DNA of 64,000 bases. Origin: Verpa conica. Its lineage: Eukaryota > Ascomycota > Pezizomycetes > Pezizales > Morchellaceae. The notes below the pieces were generated by a model. It ran no database searches. It was not told the origin of the DNA and saw only the letters and a list, made by a program, of their open reading frames with translations. Location: the NCBI GenBank assembly GCA_033030425.1, contig JAUFSD010000023.1, forward strand, positions 930,001-994,000. Reading direction: 5' to 3'. Shown one piece after another: positions 36,901-47,792 of the stretch. A program made the translations under genes and the position numbers. Every line of letters begins with the position of its first letter. Position 1 is the stretch's first letter.

Positions 36901-39327
36901 AGAGCTACTGCCCCCATGTTTCGCTACTTTAATACACCACGCACATAATATGCTTACCGGGCTCGCGTCGACGGCGATAACCCCACAAATTAGGTAATTC
37001 CATAATAAACTACCGTTATCATGGAGAAGGGAGCTAGACAGTGAAAGGAAGGAAGCGCCGTTATTGTCATTCCACTTGTGCCGCATTGCAACTGTCAGTC
37101 GCATGGTACTCTAATCGTAGGCCTGAGGCTTCCAGGTATATACCCTTGCTTACAATGCGGTGAAACGAATATGGAAAAGGAGCTTTCCCTAAAAGAAGCA
37201 TGCACTTAAACCGGGGATATAATTTAGGATTCCAAATCTACTGAAAGTACACATGAAGTGGCGTTTCTTGGTTTACGTTCACAGGCTCTCTTGTAATCCT
37301 CGGAGATCAAACGTATATCGTTAGCATTAAGCCTGAGCCTAGCGCTGCACGATGCGATACGGTACGATCAATCGGATGAAACCTTACCTTAATACCATTC
37401 GAGAACAGGATTTTTTTTGTTGGGTGATAAACGAAGTTTCGAAACCAAGTAAGAACTAGAGTACATACCCTTATCTGTTTCCCTGCCACGGGTTTGATTG
37501 AGTAAAAGCCCTTCCTAGCCTCTTGCGCAGAAAGTAAAAATCAGGTTTCCTGTAATATGGGTCTTCTAGAAGAAAACGAGTGCTTCATCCGTATGGTCCT
37601 ACAGATAGCATCAAGTTGTCGGCAGTGGGCCATATGAGGAAACTATTCTCGGTGATGGACGCAGGGAATATTTTTCTTCTTCCGTGGTGCATAATCTAGT
37701 TTTTAGCAGGCCAGGCTGCCTGTGCTACTCTATGGTTACAAAATTCTCGGCATTTTTTCCGAGATAATCCTGTACAACATCACACTAGCTAGCCGGCGTG
37801 ACGCTATAAAATCGCGCGGCGATCTGCTCTTATCAGCCTTGGGATATTCAAATGAAAAGGATAAATAATAATAATAATAATAAACTATTAGCTAGGGCCC
37901 TGCTAGATGATAGCAGCACCTCGAGGTAATATGGGTGCTTGCAGATGGGCTAAGTACACATGAATACCACCGATTCTTGTCGTTCCTGCCTTGTAGGCTC
38001 CCGTGGGATTGGGGAGCTGTCAGGTGCGCATAAAGCTTGATTCAGAATTTCTTTAATAGCTGGTGGTCTTCTAGAAACTCTTTTGATCGGCAAGGTCAAG
38101 GTACAAAATTGGAATAATCCCACAGACGGTACGTACGTACTTTTCTAGCGGAGTAGTTTCTAAATACATATTGGGTTTCGGAATGACTGGCCATGGCTGT
38201 GCATGAACTTTTAATTCCCTGGAAGAAACCAGGAGTTGAAGTTTGTATACGTACGTCAGTATCAAGAATCTCTTTAAGGAACGGTCCCAAACACCCGTCT
38301 TTCCTACAAGTGTTATTAATTCCGGCAGGTTGTCCGTTCTAAAACCTGGGGAAATTTTGTACCCCTGTATAAATTAAGTATTAGCTGTTTTTCACGGCCC
38401 GTTGCGCATGTCGTGTTTTATTTTGTGCCGCCGGTAAAGATAAAACGTAAAATTTTTGAACCCCCCATCTAAAGCCTAATCTGCGCACACGTAACGAGCC
38501 TGTAAATGCATAAGCTCTATACTTGTTGAAGTTAATGCGGATCCCCACGCGTTTTTCGAGGATGACTGGGTTACCCTGCTTAAATACGTACCACTGGGTA
38601 TCATAGGAGAGGAGGCTGGGTCTATCTGCCAGGCATTAATTGTGCCTATTATATCAGGAGGAAACGCACAGAACTTTTTATTTAGCGAATTAGTATAAAT
38701 AATTTGAGCCAAGTCCAAACTGGTAGCTAAAAGACTTTAACGTATACGTAACATAATCTACGTACTTATTTCCCACCTTTAATCCCTTTGGATAAGCTTA
38801 ATATATAAAATAGTATATATTATTTTTTGGCGTAGATTTCTAACTGTTTTAGCTTGATTCTATAGTTTATATCGCTTAGCTAATAGATCAGGGGCTGCCT
38901 ATAACTCAAGTTACTAGGCACGGTAGTCGTTATCATTTATTTACCTTGCATAAGATATACGGCCTTACTTTTTGTGCAAGGCTAGAAGCCATATTCGTCC
39001 TCACCGGTATAATTATACGCCCAAGGCAAACACTGGCTAACCGTATAGAAAGGTACTAACTCAGGTGATAAATTTCATTCTAGTGAGGTGTAAGTGTTGG
39101 AAGGAGTCTCATAATCCGTATATACGTGGAGTCGATCCATCAACAGTATCGGCTAGGTATTAACTATAATTTTATAAGCCACGCTACGATAAGAGATCTA
39201 ATCTCGCTTAAGTATATCTAGCAAGACTTTAGACTGAAGTCGAGAATACACAGGCCTCAAGAAAAATACTGTAGTTTGGAAATTTCAGCATTCGTAAAGT
39301 CATGATAAATGTAATAGCTCGTCAGGG
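33924..39327. other. Gene-poor region with AT-rich tracts
   Basis: The first 250 bp are probably permease promoter. Beyond that I find no gene in 5.4 kb. There is one TACATGTA octamer at 34516, an (AAT)n microsatellite at 37864-37884, and several TACGTACG-type palindromes around 38127-38255. The short open frames here contain no recognisable motif. Confidence 0.6.
37864..37884. repeat. (AAT)7 microsatellite
   Basis: About seven AAT/TAA triplets in an AT-rich non-coding region. Confidence 0.85.
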
Positions 39328-39902
39328 TACAGCAGCACGTAGCTACAAAGGTCCAATCTGCAGATTTTGCAGATTTCGCAGATTTAGGGGTGGCAACGCC
39401 CAGGGCTAAAACACCCAACTAAAATAAAAGTTTGCTTAAAGATATTCAGAGAGGACTGTTATTAGGTCAATATCAAGCGAAATATTTAAATATTTAATTC
39501 TTTTTAAGGAAGGAAGAGGGTAAGTTTTATTTAGTGGGGCTATTTAGGTGGGTTATTTTTATTTATTAGTTTTGCAGTAGTTATGTTATGTATACTGGTT
39601 GCCAGTGTGAATGTTGCAAAAGATCGCTTATTTGGCACTTTGTGGTTGCTAACAGGAGTGCTGCTGGCTGCACCTTTTCCTCTCATGTTAACTGCAAACT
39701 TTTGCTTTAATCTTCACCAGTACAGCTCTGCCTGAGAAAATAACTAAATATTTAAAAATCTTGCTTATTATCAATCTAATAACAGACCTCTCTGAATATT
39801 TTTAAGTGAACTTTTATTTTAGTTGGGTGTTTTAGCCCTGGGCGTTGCCACCCCTAAATCTACAAAATCTGCATTGGACCTTTGTAGCTACGTGCCGCCG
39901 TA
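39328..39902. mobile_element. Long-TIR non-autonomous element (575 bp)
   Basis: Arms of about 170 bp in inverted orientation (about 39328-39499 and 39733-39902) flank about 230 bp of unique sequence. Matching blocks include GCACGTAGCTACAAAGGTCC and TTTAGGGGTGGCAACGCCCA, each with its complement on the right. The outermost bases read TACAGCAGCACG on the left and TACGGCGGCACG on the right arm, differing only by A/G. Flanking 7-bp repeats GTCAGGG and GTCGGGG look like a target duplication with one transition. There is no coding capacity. Arm length and a 7-9 bp duplication suit a MULE- or hAT-like foldback element. Confidence 0.85.
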
Positions 39903-41276
39903 GTCGGGGTATATTGTGCATATTGTGCTGAGTGCAGTATTGTAGTTTGTAACTTTACTTACTACTATTTTGGATTACGCTGGAAATTATTTAGGCCTAG
40001 CTAGTTATCATCTAATGCATTCTTCAAAGCCCCTTCATTCTTACTAGCGCTTAATTAGTTCGTAGTTTCTAGCCGATAGTACGTATGCCCCCATACTACC
40101 CATACCTATATATGGGGATCAATGATATTATTTAAAAATGCGATAATTATGTTAAGAAAAACTGGAGTCTTATATGTATTCTCTCCGCATTCCCATGCAT
40201 ATTCACTCAAACCTAGTTCTCTGGGGCATATATACTGTATGGCACCAGCCAGGTCTTTAATTGGAATAATCACTAATTGTTGGAATCGTGGTAAATGTGC
40301 TAATATGTAACCTGATAAATATGACACTTCGAAGCAAAGAGCCTGGCCTGCCTTGCTTAACTAGAGACATCTTGTGCTCGTGGGGCGGAGGGATTCTGCC
40401 TCGTCCTGTCTCAGGTATCGGGATGTTGTCTCGGAGTATAATAAAGCACTTTAGGTAGTGCAAAGTTAGCCCTGTGTAGCAGTAATTACTACATTTACAA
40501 GGCTTGATTATAGATACAGGCCGTAGCCTCAATATTTGGTGATATCACAGCGATATACCCCAGAAAACTCTAGATTTATCGAGTGGTTGGTTGTATACTG
40601 TATTTATAACATTACGTACCTCAGGGCGGGCAACCTCGGCGCCTTTTACATTATCTCGAAGCTGCGCCTTACCTCATGGTGCACATTACATCTAATCAAA
40701 TTCAGGTCTATGACCGCTCTTGATTTATGGTATAGTGGGCAATTTAAAATGACCAAACGTGACCATAATCATGCACATGATAATATCGCAACGTTGCTTA
40801 TTTTTATATGGATAGTGGAGAATCGTAGGTTTCGCCACTTGGGTCTGTGGTGTATTTCTTAATACAGACTGAACTTAGTAGACCAGAGGCTCCAGTAATG
40901 CAAGTACTCAGGCCTCAACAGGTCTAGTTTTTCGCTATGAAGGAAAGAAAGAACCCCTTTCAATATATAGACCGTCAGCTGTATATCCCTCTAGGCGCGA
41001 TTCTTGAGAGGATTGGGGTAGTAGGTTCAAAAAATTCATATATAACTTAAAAATGACCCTGGGTAACTTTTACGAAATCATAAAGGTATCAAGTGACCCA
41101 CATGTTCTTTCTTGCTTTGAAAACACTAGTTTAATCGGGTATTGGATCATTGGCCTCCCATTTTTTTTTTTTGAAGGAATAAGTATCTTGGCGCTATGGG
41201 GAGCGGCTTACCCGGCCCAACTCATTAACCTCAGACCACTCCTACTACCCACTCCAATAAAACACCGCCACTTACA
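39903..41276. other. AT-rich spacer and COX23 promoter
   Basis: No gene recognised between the long-TIR element and COX23. The last 200 bp, more balanced in composition, are probably the COX23 promoter and 5' UTR. The frame at 41053-41379 overlaps the COX23 start in another phase and is discarded. Confidence 0.55.
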
Positions 41277-41725
41277 ATGCCAGTGGAGTACACTGAGGAT
41301 CCGATTGACCCGAAGGTCACTGCAAAGTTCAACAAGTAAGTTTCAATCGACAATCGCTTGTGGATGGCTAAATAGTTAATAGTTTTTCAGCAAAGCTTCA
41401 AGCCAATATTTCGACCCCTGCCAGGAAGCAGCCGATAGATCGTTGAAATGTCTTCATCGGAATCCAGGCGATAAAGATATGTGTACAGATTATTTCCAGT
41501 GGGTCAAACCCGAGAATGGTTATTATTGTATCTAACGGAACTAACTTCTCAACGTGCCAGAGCGTACCGTGACTGCAAAAAGAAATGGGTACGTTGGCTG
41601 CAAACCTCCCGCGAATTGAGTTTGGGTATTGTAATCATAGAGATGTTTGTTAATTGTGTGGGATATATTAGACCGAACAAAGAAAAGAAGAGAAACGGAA
41701 ACAAACGAAAATGACGCTATGGTAA
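41277..41725 (+). CDS. COX23: Cox23-type twin CX9C mitochondrial protein
   Basis: Small CHCH-domain protein of the mitochondrial intermembrane space, needed for cytochrome c oxidase assembly and imported through the Mia40 pathway. Exons are 41277-41335, 41391-41498, 41561-41588 and 41672-41725, giving 82 aa. The twin CX9C motif is complete: Cys30/Cys40 and Cys51/Cys61. The second pair (CTDYFQAYRDC) forms only after intron 2 is removed. The start [14 protein letters not shown] and the basic tail [15 protein letters not shown] fit Cox23. Intron 2 has a less usual GTGGGT donor; introns 1 and 3 start GTAAGT and GTACGT. No single open frame covers the gene, so it is easily missed. Frame continuity over four exons plus exact cysteine spacing makes the call strong. 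Confidence 0.88.
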
Positions 41726-44700
41726 TATAACCTCACTACTTCCATTCAGACTAGGTTTATCGTCCGAGAAGCCTATGCGGGCTAGTATATGTATTGGAGG
41801 GAAATCGGGTTTGATGGCTTTGTTGTTTTTAGTCGAATGGTGTTTTTAATACCTATTTCAGCCGGATGATGACTCCTGGTGCCTGGGGAACATTGGTAAA
41901 TGCGAATGCGTAGTCTGTATCAATCTAGCGGGCCAAAAATACATTTGTGGCTAGTAATGAACACCACTATGGGTTTAAATGATAGAATCATGGGATTCTC
42001 GAGAATAGTTGTCTTGAGAGTTGGATCTCTAATTTTTCTATATTGTTGGCGATTACAGCGATCTGAAACACCAGAGGTACCTAGGCGCGTTTAGAAACTG
42101 TAAAACCTTAAGCATTTCCATAGAACTACACTTATGAGGCGCCTGGCATGGCCTAAAATATTATATACACCTTAATTCTATTCTAGGTATGGTCAAGGTT
42201 TTTTAGTACCTCTCATTACTAGGTTTGATGGTTGCTTTTGTTCTTATGTACTTCGGAGGTTTCAGATTGCCGTGATCACCAACAATATATAGAGTTGATT
42301 TTAGGGTGTAATGCAAGTTTAAGCTGCCGAGACGTGGTATCTGACAGCACGGCTACTACCGGGAGGTGGAACTCTATCATGAGAAGCTGTTTCCGTTTTC
42401 TTCTATTTTATATACATAGAAACAGTGACTAAGTCTACATGGTTAATGAATGTGATTACTTTCTTGATAGAAATGCTCATGGAATGTCACTCGATGGAGT
42501 ATAGCTAGACTACTGAATAGGTTATTATGGTTGAAAGCAGGTTTTACGTCTATGATAGGGAAAATTTGACTTTTTAGGATATATAGGGGTGGGAAATTAC
42601 TCGGTATACCTACGCCATAGCTACTAGCTAGCTCCGTGCGACATTCTTGTAACCTAAAAGCAATGAAATTAATCAATACTCGGGAGTTAGTTCCCCCCCC
42701 CTAAAAAAAAATAATAAAAATAAAAAGCAATACATCCTTGTTTACCTCTCCTCCTGGACTAGAGATTAAAATTTAAAAAGCATTTTATACTCATAATCTA
42801 GGTGAATAAGTATATAGGTGAAGTTTCAGGGATAACCGGCGCTAAGGTACTTGAAGGATATATGCTAAGATATTGATGTTGGGCTGAAACCGCAGTATAT
42901 AGGGTAGACAGGTTGGAAGTAGAAATAGGCAGATGTCAAAACGACTAAGTAGTGCAGGGAAGATATTGGCCTATATGCGGCCAAGGATTTTTTGGTAATT
43001 GAATATGGAGTCAGGCGGGCGGCCGGCCATGCAGAACGTATAGGTGCATTATATCAGGCTGATAGACACGAGGTTAGATTGCCGAGATCTTTAGAAGTAT
43101 GGATTCATAATTTCGGGGCGTGTTAGGAATATGATGAGCCTGAATACCGGGTAAGTATAGGCGAGTATCTGGACTTGAAAGAGTCGATTCTATGTATTAC
43201 AATTAGAGTTTAGTTGACCCACCTAAGGGCAGCTAATTTCTTTCCGGTTCTAGTTCTTCCTATTGAGGAATCGTCTAGTAAGAACTGTTTTGGTTTGTAA
43301 AAATTTACCAAGTAGCTGGGATAAGGGCAGATACAGGAGGTTTAACATTAACTTGAAGGGATAAAACGGTTGGAGTTTGCCTTGGGGGACCCACCCGGGA
43401 GAATTGCTTTATGTAGTTAGAGGCCGAATTCTTGTGAGCTTTTCCTGGATCGCTTGAATTTGCCAGTTCTGTTATTTCACGATCATTGAATATCACTTAT
43501 GTAAAGCTATGCGTGTTGGGTGACCCTCTACTTAGCGCTAATGTGGACTCGGTCCGTCCAAGTTACTACACCAAATATATCTTATTTAGTAATTAGCTTA
43601 ATTTTTGATTCTGATTTTTCATAGCTGCTAGCAAACCCTTCCATGCTCGAGAGTCAGTATACATTCTCAATTTCTATAAGTACGTACATGTAGTACCTTG
43701 TATGTAGTATTAAGCCTGAGCAGCCACGGGAAGTAGATTCCGCGGGTTGAGATAGAGTAAGATTTTGATTTTATGAGATACTTGCCTTAAGTGGTCTTAT
43801 ATGTAGGATTATATGCATATATCTGTGTAAAACGACAATAAAGTAGACAGGAAATTAGAATTCATTCATTAAGAATAAGTTTAGCCTCCTTAGTTATATC
43901 TATGAATGAACTTCTAAAGGAAACCTTCAAGTAGTACGATTCGCTGATAGAAGTCTTGCCTTTTAGGACAGAAGATTCCTCGAGAGATCGCTTATACACG
44001 CCTATAGTCTAGTTATAGTAGTCAGACTTTCAAGGGCACAGTCAAATAATCTGAAAAGAGGTATCGGTGATTGTTGACGGAGAAAACCAATGCATGGATT
44101 ATAGTTGTGCAGGAGTGGGTATTCGGCCAAACACTCTATCTATGAGCGTGCATACATGTGCACCCAAACCTAGTCATTGCGAAATATTTATCCCATGGAA
44201 TAAGCGAATGCACCTAGGATACAGAGAAATTAAATAACCAATCCATGATTGACATATTCAACGGTTGCGGGGGAAATTTCTTCCCCCCCCCCCATGTCAT
44301 GCATTAATCAGTGTGTACATCGGCTTTTTTCTGGTAATTTTTCTTCCCTATACTCCCTTGTTAAGAGCATTGTCAAAAGCTAGCGGAATATTGAAATACC
44401 CGGGTAAAGGTGGGTGTACAGGAGGTACTTAGTGGAGTTTTTTGAGGGTACCCAACATTATCGTTTCATCTACTGCTCGTGTTGGGCTCAAAGAAAAACC
44501 ACGGCTGACCGAACCCTTGGATACTACGCTTGTGGCCCAAGCCCAACTATCTAGTTCTAACTCAAACCATAAAGTTACGCATTAATATATGACAGATAGT
44601 TAATGGTAAAAGGGGACAGTACAGGAGTGAGATATTATAGGGATATATACACGTAATTTTAATAATAGAAGATTTATATAGCAGGTAAATCCCCGTATCC

Positions 44701-44802
44701 AGAGTCTTCATACCATCGCATTCACAGACACCGAATAATTCAGAGAGGCTTACTTGTTATTTTATACCCCGAGAATCCAACACATATACATCATTCAAGC
44801 CT
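41726..44802. other. AT-rich gene-free region
   Basis: The first few hundred bases may include COX23 3' UTR. The remainder is AT-rich with C runs at 42693 and 44284, one TACATGTA octamer at 43685, and an imperfect inverted repeat at about 43857-43920 (TTAGAATTCATTCAT with its complement). No gene is supported. Confidence 0.6.
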
Positions 44803-46058
44803 ATGGCTATGGAATTAGCTATTAGTGCCGTAAAGCGCCGAGGCCAGAAGCCCGTTTTCCAGCCTCCGCCTGATCCCCCTACTACACCCCAAAAATATTT
44901 CAAGTCACCCTTCAATCCCAGCAAACACTTGGTGTATCATAGCCTTCCCAAGCGATATACAATGAAGGAGTTGTCATTCCCCACTGACCAGGGAATTTCA
45001 CCCATAGCAGTTTCGGAGCCTTTCCAGCTATTTTCGACAGAAGCGGTTATTCAGATGAGGAATGAAGTTCTGAGCGATGAGGTTTGGGACAACTATAGAT
45101 TTTCAAGCAGCATAGCAGCCTGCCAGTTAAGAGGCATGGCTCCAAAGTAAGTATTTCACCCTCCCTTTTACACACTCACCTTAATTCCTAGTTTGTCATT
45201 CGACAGTTCTTATATTACACCTCTCAAGCTATCAAATCGAGAATGAAGTTAACTGGAGAACTTCTTCGGAAAAGGTACGCAAAGTTTGTCTATGACGCAT
45301 GGATGGACTCAGAAACAGTCAAAATAATATCTGAAGTCGCCGGAATTGATCTAATCCCTAACATGGACTACGAGATCGGGCACATCAATATCTCAATGCA
45401 AAACGATGGAGATAATAAATCCGCGCCAGTTGTCAACTGGCACAGGGATAGCTACCCTTTTGTCTGTATATTGATGCTTAGTGACACCACTGGAATGAAG
45501 GGTGGGGAAACAGCCTTAAAGACAGGAACTGACGATATCATGAAAGTCCAGTGCCCACAGATGGTACGTATTCTTTTTTTAAAAAAAATTCACTGATCCT
45601 GTTGATGGGAGTCAATAACTTATGGTACGCATGGAATTCTCTAGGGTTCAGCAATTATCCTTCAGGGCCGTTACATTACTCATATAGCACTCCCTTCAGA
45701 AAACTACCGCGAAAGAGTCACCTTAGTAACCTCATTTCGTCCTAAAAGCCCGATCGTACGTGATGACTCAATTCTTGCAACTGTCCGTCCTATCTCCAAC
45801 CTTAACGAACTATACACCCAATGGACCGAGTATCGTACCGAGATTGTCGAGGAGAGATGTAGAAGGCTGATTAAAAATATTCGGAAACGCAAGAATACTG
45901 GTAGAGATTTTGATATCACTGGCGTTAAAAGTGAGCTTGAGGAACTCAAGTCACTGTTGGAACAAACATCAAGGGAGATTGTAGGCAAAGAGAAAGACGA
46001 AACGGAGTCTGAACAAGAAGAGGTGGAGACCTCGAAGAAACGAGCTAGATACAACTGA
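44803..46058 (+). CDS. Fe(II)/2-oxoglutarate dioxygenase-like protein, fungal
   Basis: Predicted non-haem iron oxygenase with unknown substrate. Exons are 44803-45146, 45275-45563 and 45645-46058 (introns of 128 and 81 nt), giving 348 aa. The iron-binding HxD appears in NWHRDSYPF (His171, Asp173). A distal His in GRYITHIAL (His224) and an Arg in ERVTLVTSF (Arg235) would complete the His/Asp/His and 2OG-binding set. A long helical, charged C-terminus (about 255-348) ends in a basic KKRARYN. Intron 1 was placed at the distal acceptor (AAAAG, 45274) because it gives RGMAPKYAKFVYDAW. The nearer CGACAG at 45206 would shift the frame and hit a stop. I assign the fold from these motifs, not from a named orthologue. 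Confidence 0.8.
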
Positions 46059-46740
46059 TCATGACTTGCTTTGTTCTAGTGTTTATTGTAAATTCATGCT
46101 TAGGGTGTTTGCTGATTGAAATTTACCTGTTTTAATCAATCAACTTCCTTCGTAGGAATCAGAATATAGTGACTAGAACCGTGGTGGGTAGTTTATCGAG
46201 AAATTTCAGAGTATTTGGAAATTTCTCAGCTAGCTTTAAGTTAGATATACGTATCTTAAGGACCCTTATATCTCTAGCTGTGATAATTCTAGAATATTTT
46301 CTCACAAGTATTTTTACCAACACGCATAATTGAATACATGGTTACATAAAAGAGGGTTATGTAATATAACTTGATTATCATTAGTTATCACTCGGCCGTG
46401 TAGCGGTCATGGGCTGATGCTGTTTTGCTAAACCCTTTCCCGAGATCAATTCCGAATTCCATGACTTTATTTAGTGTTGTAGTACTTCTTTAGGATAACA
46501 GGCCAGTCGTTAATACTTGGAGTAGGCAAACTTCTACTAGTAACAACATTTACCTACTAGGAGCCGAGTCTACTACGCAAGTGTAGTCTTATGCCTATTC
46601 TGGTCATAGTAGGAATGAGACTACAATCGGCTTCTGTTGTAATAGCTCCTCTATAAGCATAGTATATTAGCCTTATATTTAATTTATGGTAAGATATACG
46701 TGTTCGGGATTTCAGTCCTATTCTTATAATAAAAGCCGCC
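46059..46740. other. 3' flank of the oxygenase gene
   Basis: AT-rich, with the presumed 3' UTR in the first 100 bp. I see nothing else in it. Confidence 0.5.
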
Positions 46741-47792
46741 TATCCCATGGTCTGTAACAACGCAATTTCGCACTAAATATGGTGCGAATTTTAATGCCCT
46801 GTATGCAATTAGCAACCACCCAATAGAGATCACATATAACTCTATATAACTATTATTAATGTGATTTACATCAGTTGTAGATTCTCCTATATTTTTCTAG
46901 AGATTTTTCCGATTTTTTTTGACTATAAAATTCATTATAGAAGTAGAGGTAAAAAGACCCTTATTTTTTGCAACCACAAATCATAACTGTCTAGCTAGAA
47001 AAACCACTACATCTCCAATTCCTCTCCGATTATACTGATGAAGGGCTTATTTTAATCTCCTGAATGCCACCTATCACCGAGTACTATGAAAGATATTTAG
47101 ACTCTTAGTTTTATTTACATAATATTTACTCAACTTAACTGATTAGATATTTTATTTCTATTTAGTAGATTACTTCTAATACAGATACTATGATAGATAG
47201 ACCTTCACGTATTTTCTACCAAGTACTCTATATACTCTAGTTTCTCTCCGAGAAATTTTAGCCTCTCAGAATCATAACTCTATTTTTGGTTGTTGGAAGT
47301 ATACATAAAATAGTGAGTTTTCCGGCCCAAAAGTTACACTATGACCATATATACCCTGTTGGTATATCTCAGACCGTTTTTTTTGCGTGGCAACCAACTT
47401 CCTCACCATTCATAAGTGGTCACTCAGTCATCTAAATAAATCAAAGCTCAACCAAAAAAGCTCTAAAAAAATCTATACCCAAATTTATACTCTAATTGAT
47501 AATTCTACTATTTTATCCATATAAAATAAATACTATTAACCATTGTGGGGGGGTTAGAGTTTTTCACTCTAAAAAAAAGACACTGTAATAAGTGCCAAGC
47601 CAGTAGTTTAGTATCAACCAATCCACTAAAGATAACCTCTAATTAAATATATAATGTAATAGATAGGCTCTCTAGGTACTTAAATATCTCATATAATTTT
47701 TTCAAAGTTATCAAAGACTGTGGTGGTTGAGGGGGAACAGCCGCAAAAATTGGGCTATTTTCGGTGCAAATCGCGTTACAGACCATGGGATA
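46741..47792. mobile_element. Degenerate inverted-repeat element (about 1.05 kb)
   Basis: The ends match as inverted repeats over a perfect 18 bp (TATCCCATGGTCTGTAAC), and similarity continues inward for about 15 more bases with G/A changes and a small gap. The interior is very AT-rich with no open frame. No clear target duplication is seen. It is probably a decayed, RIP-altered DNA transposon or a large MITE. Confidence 0.7.
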
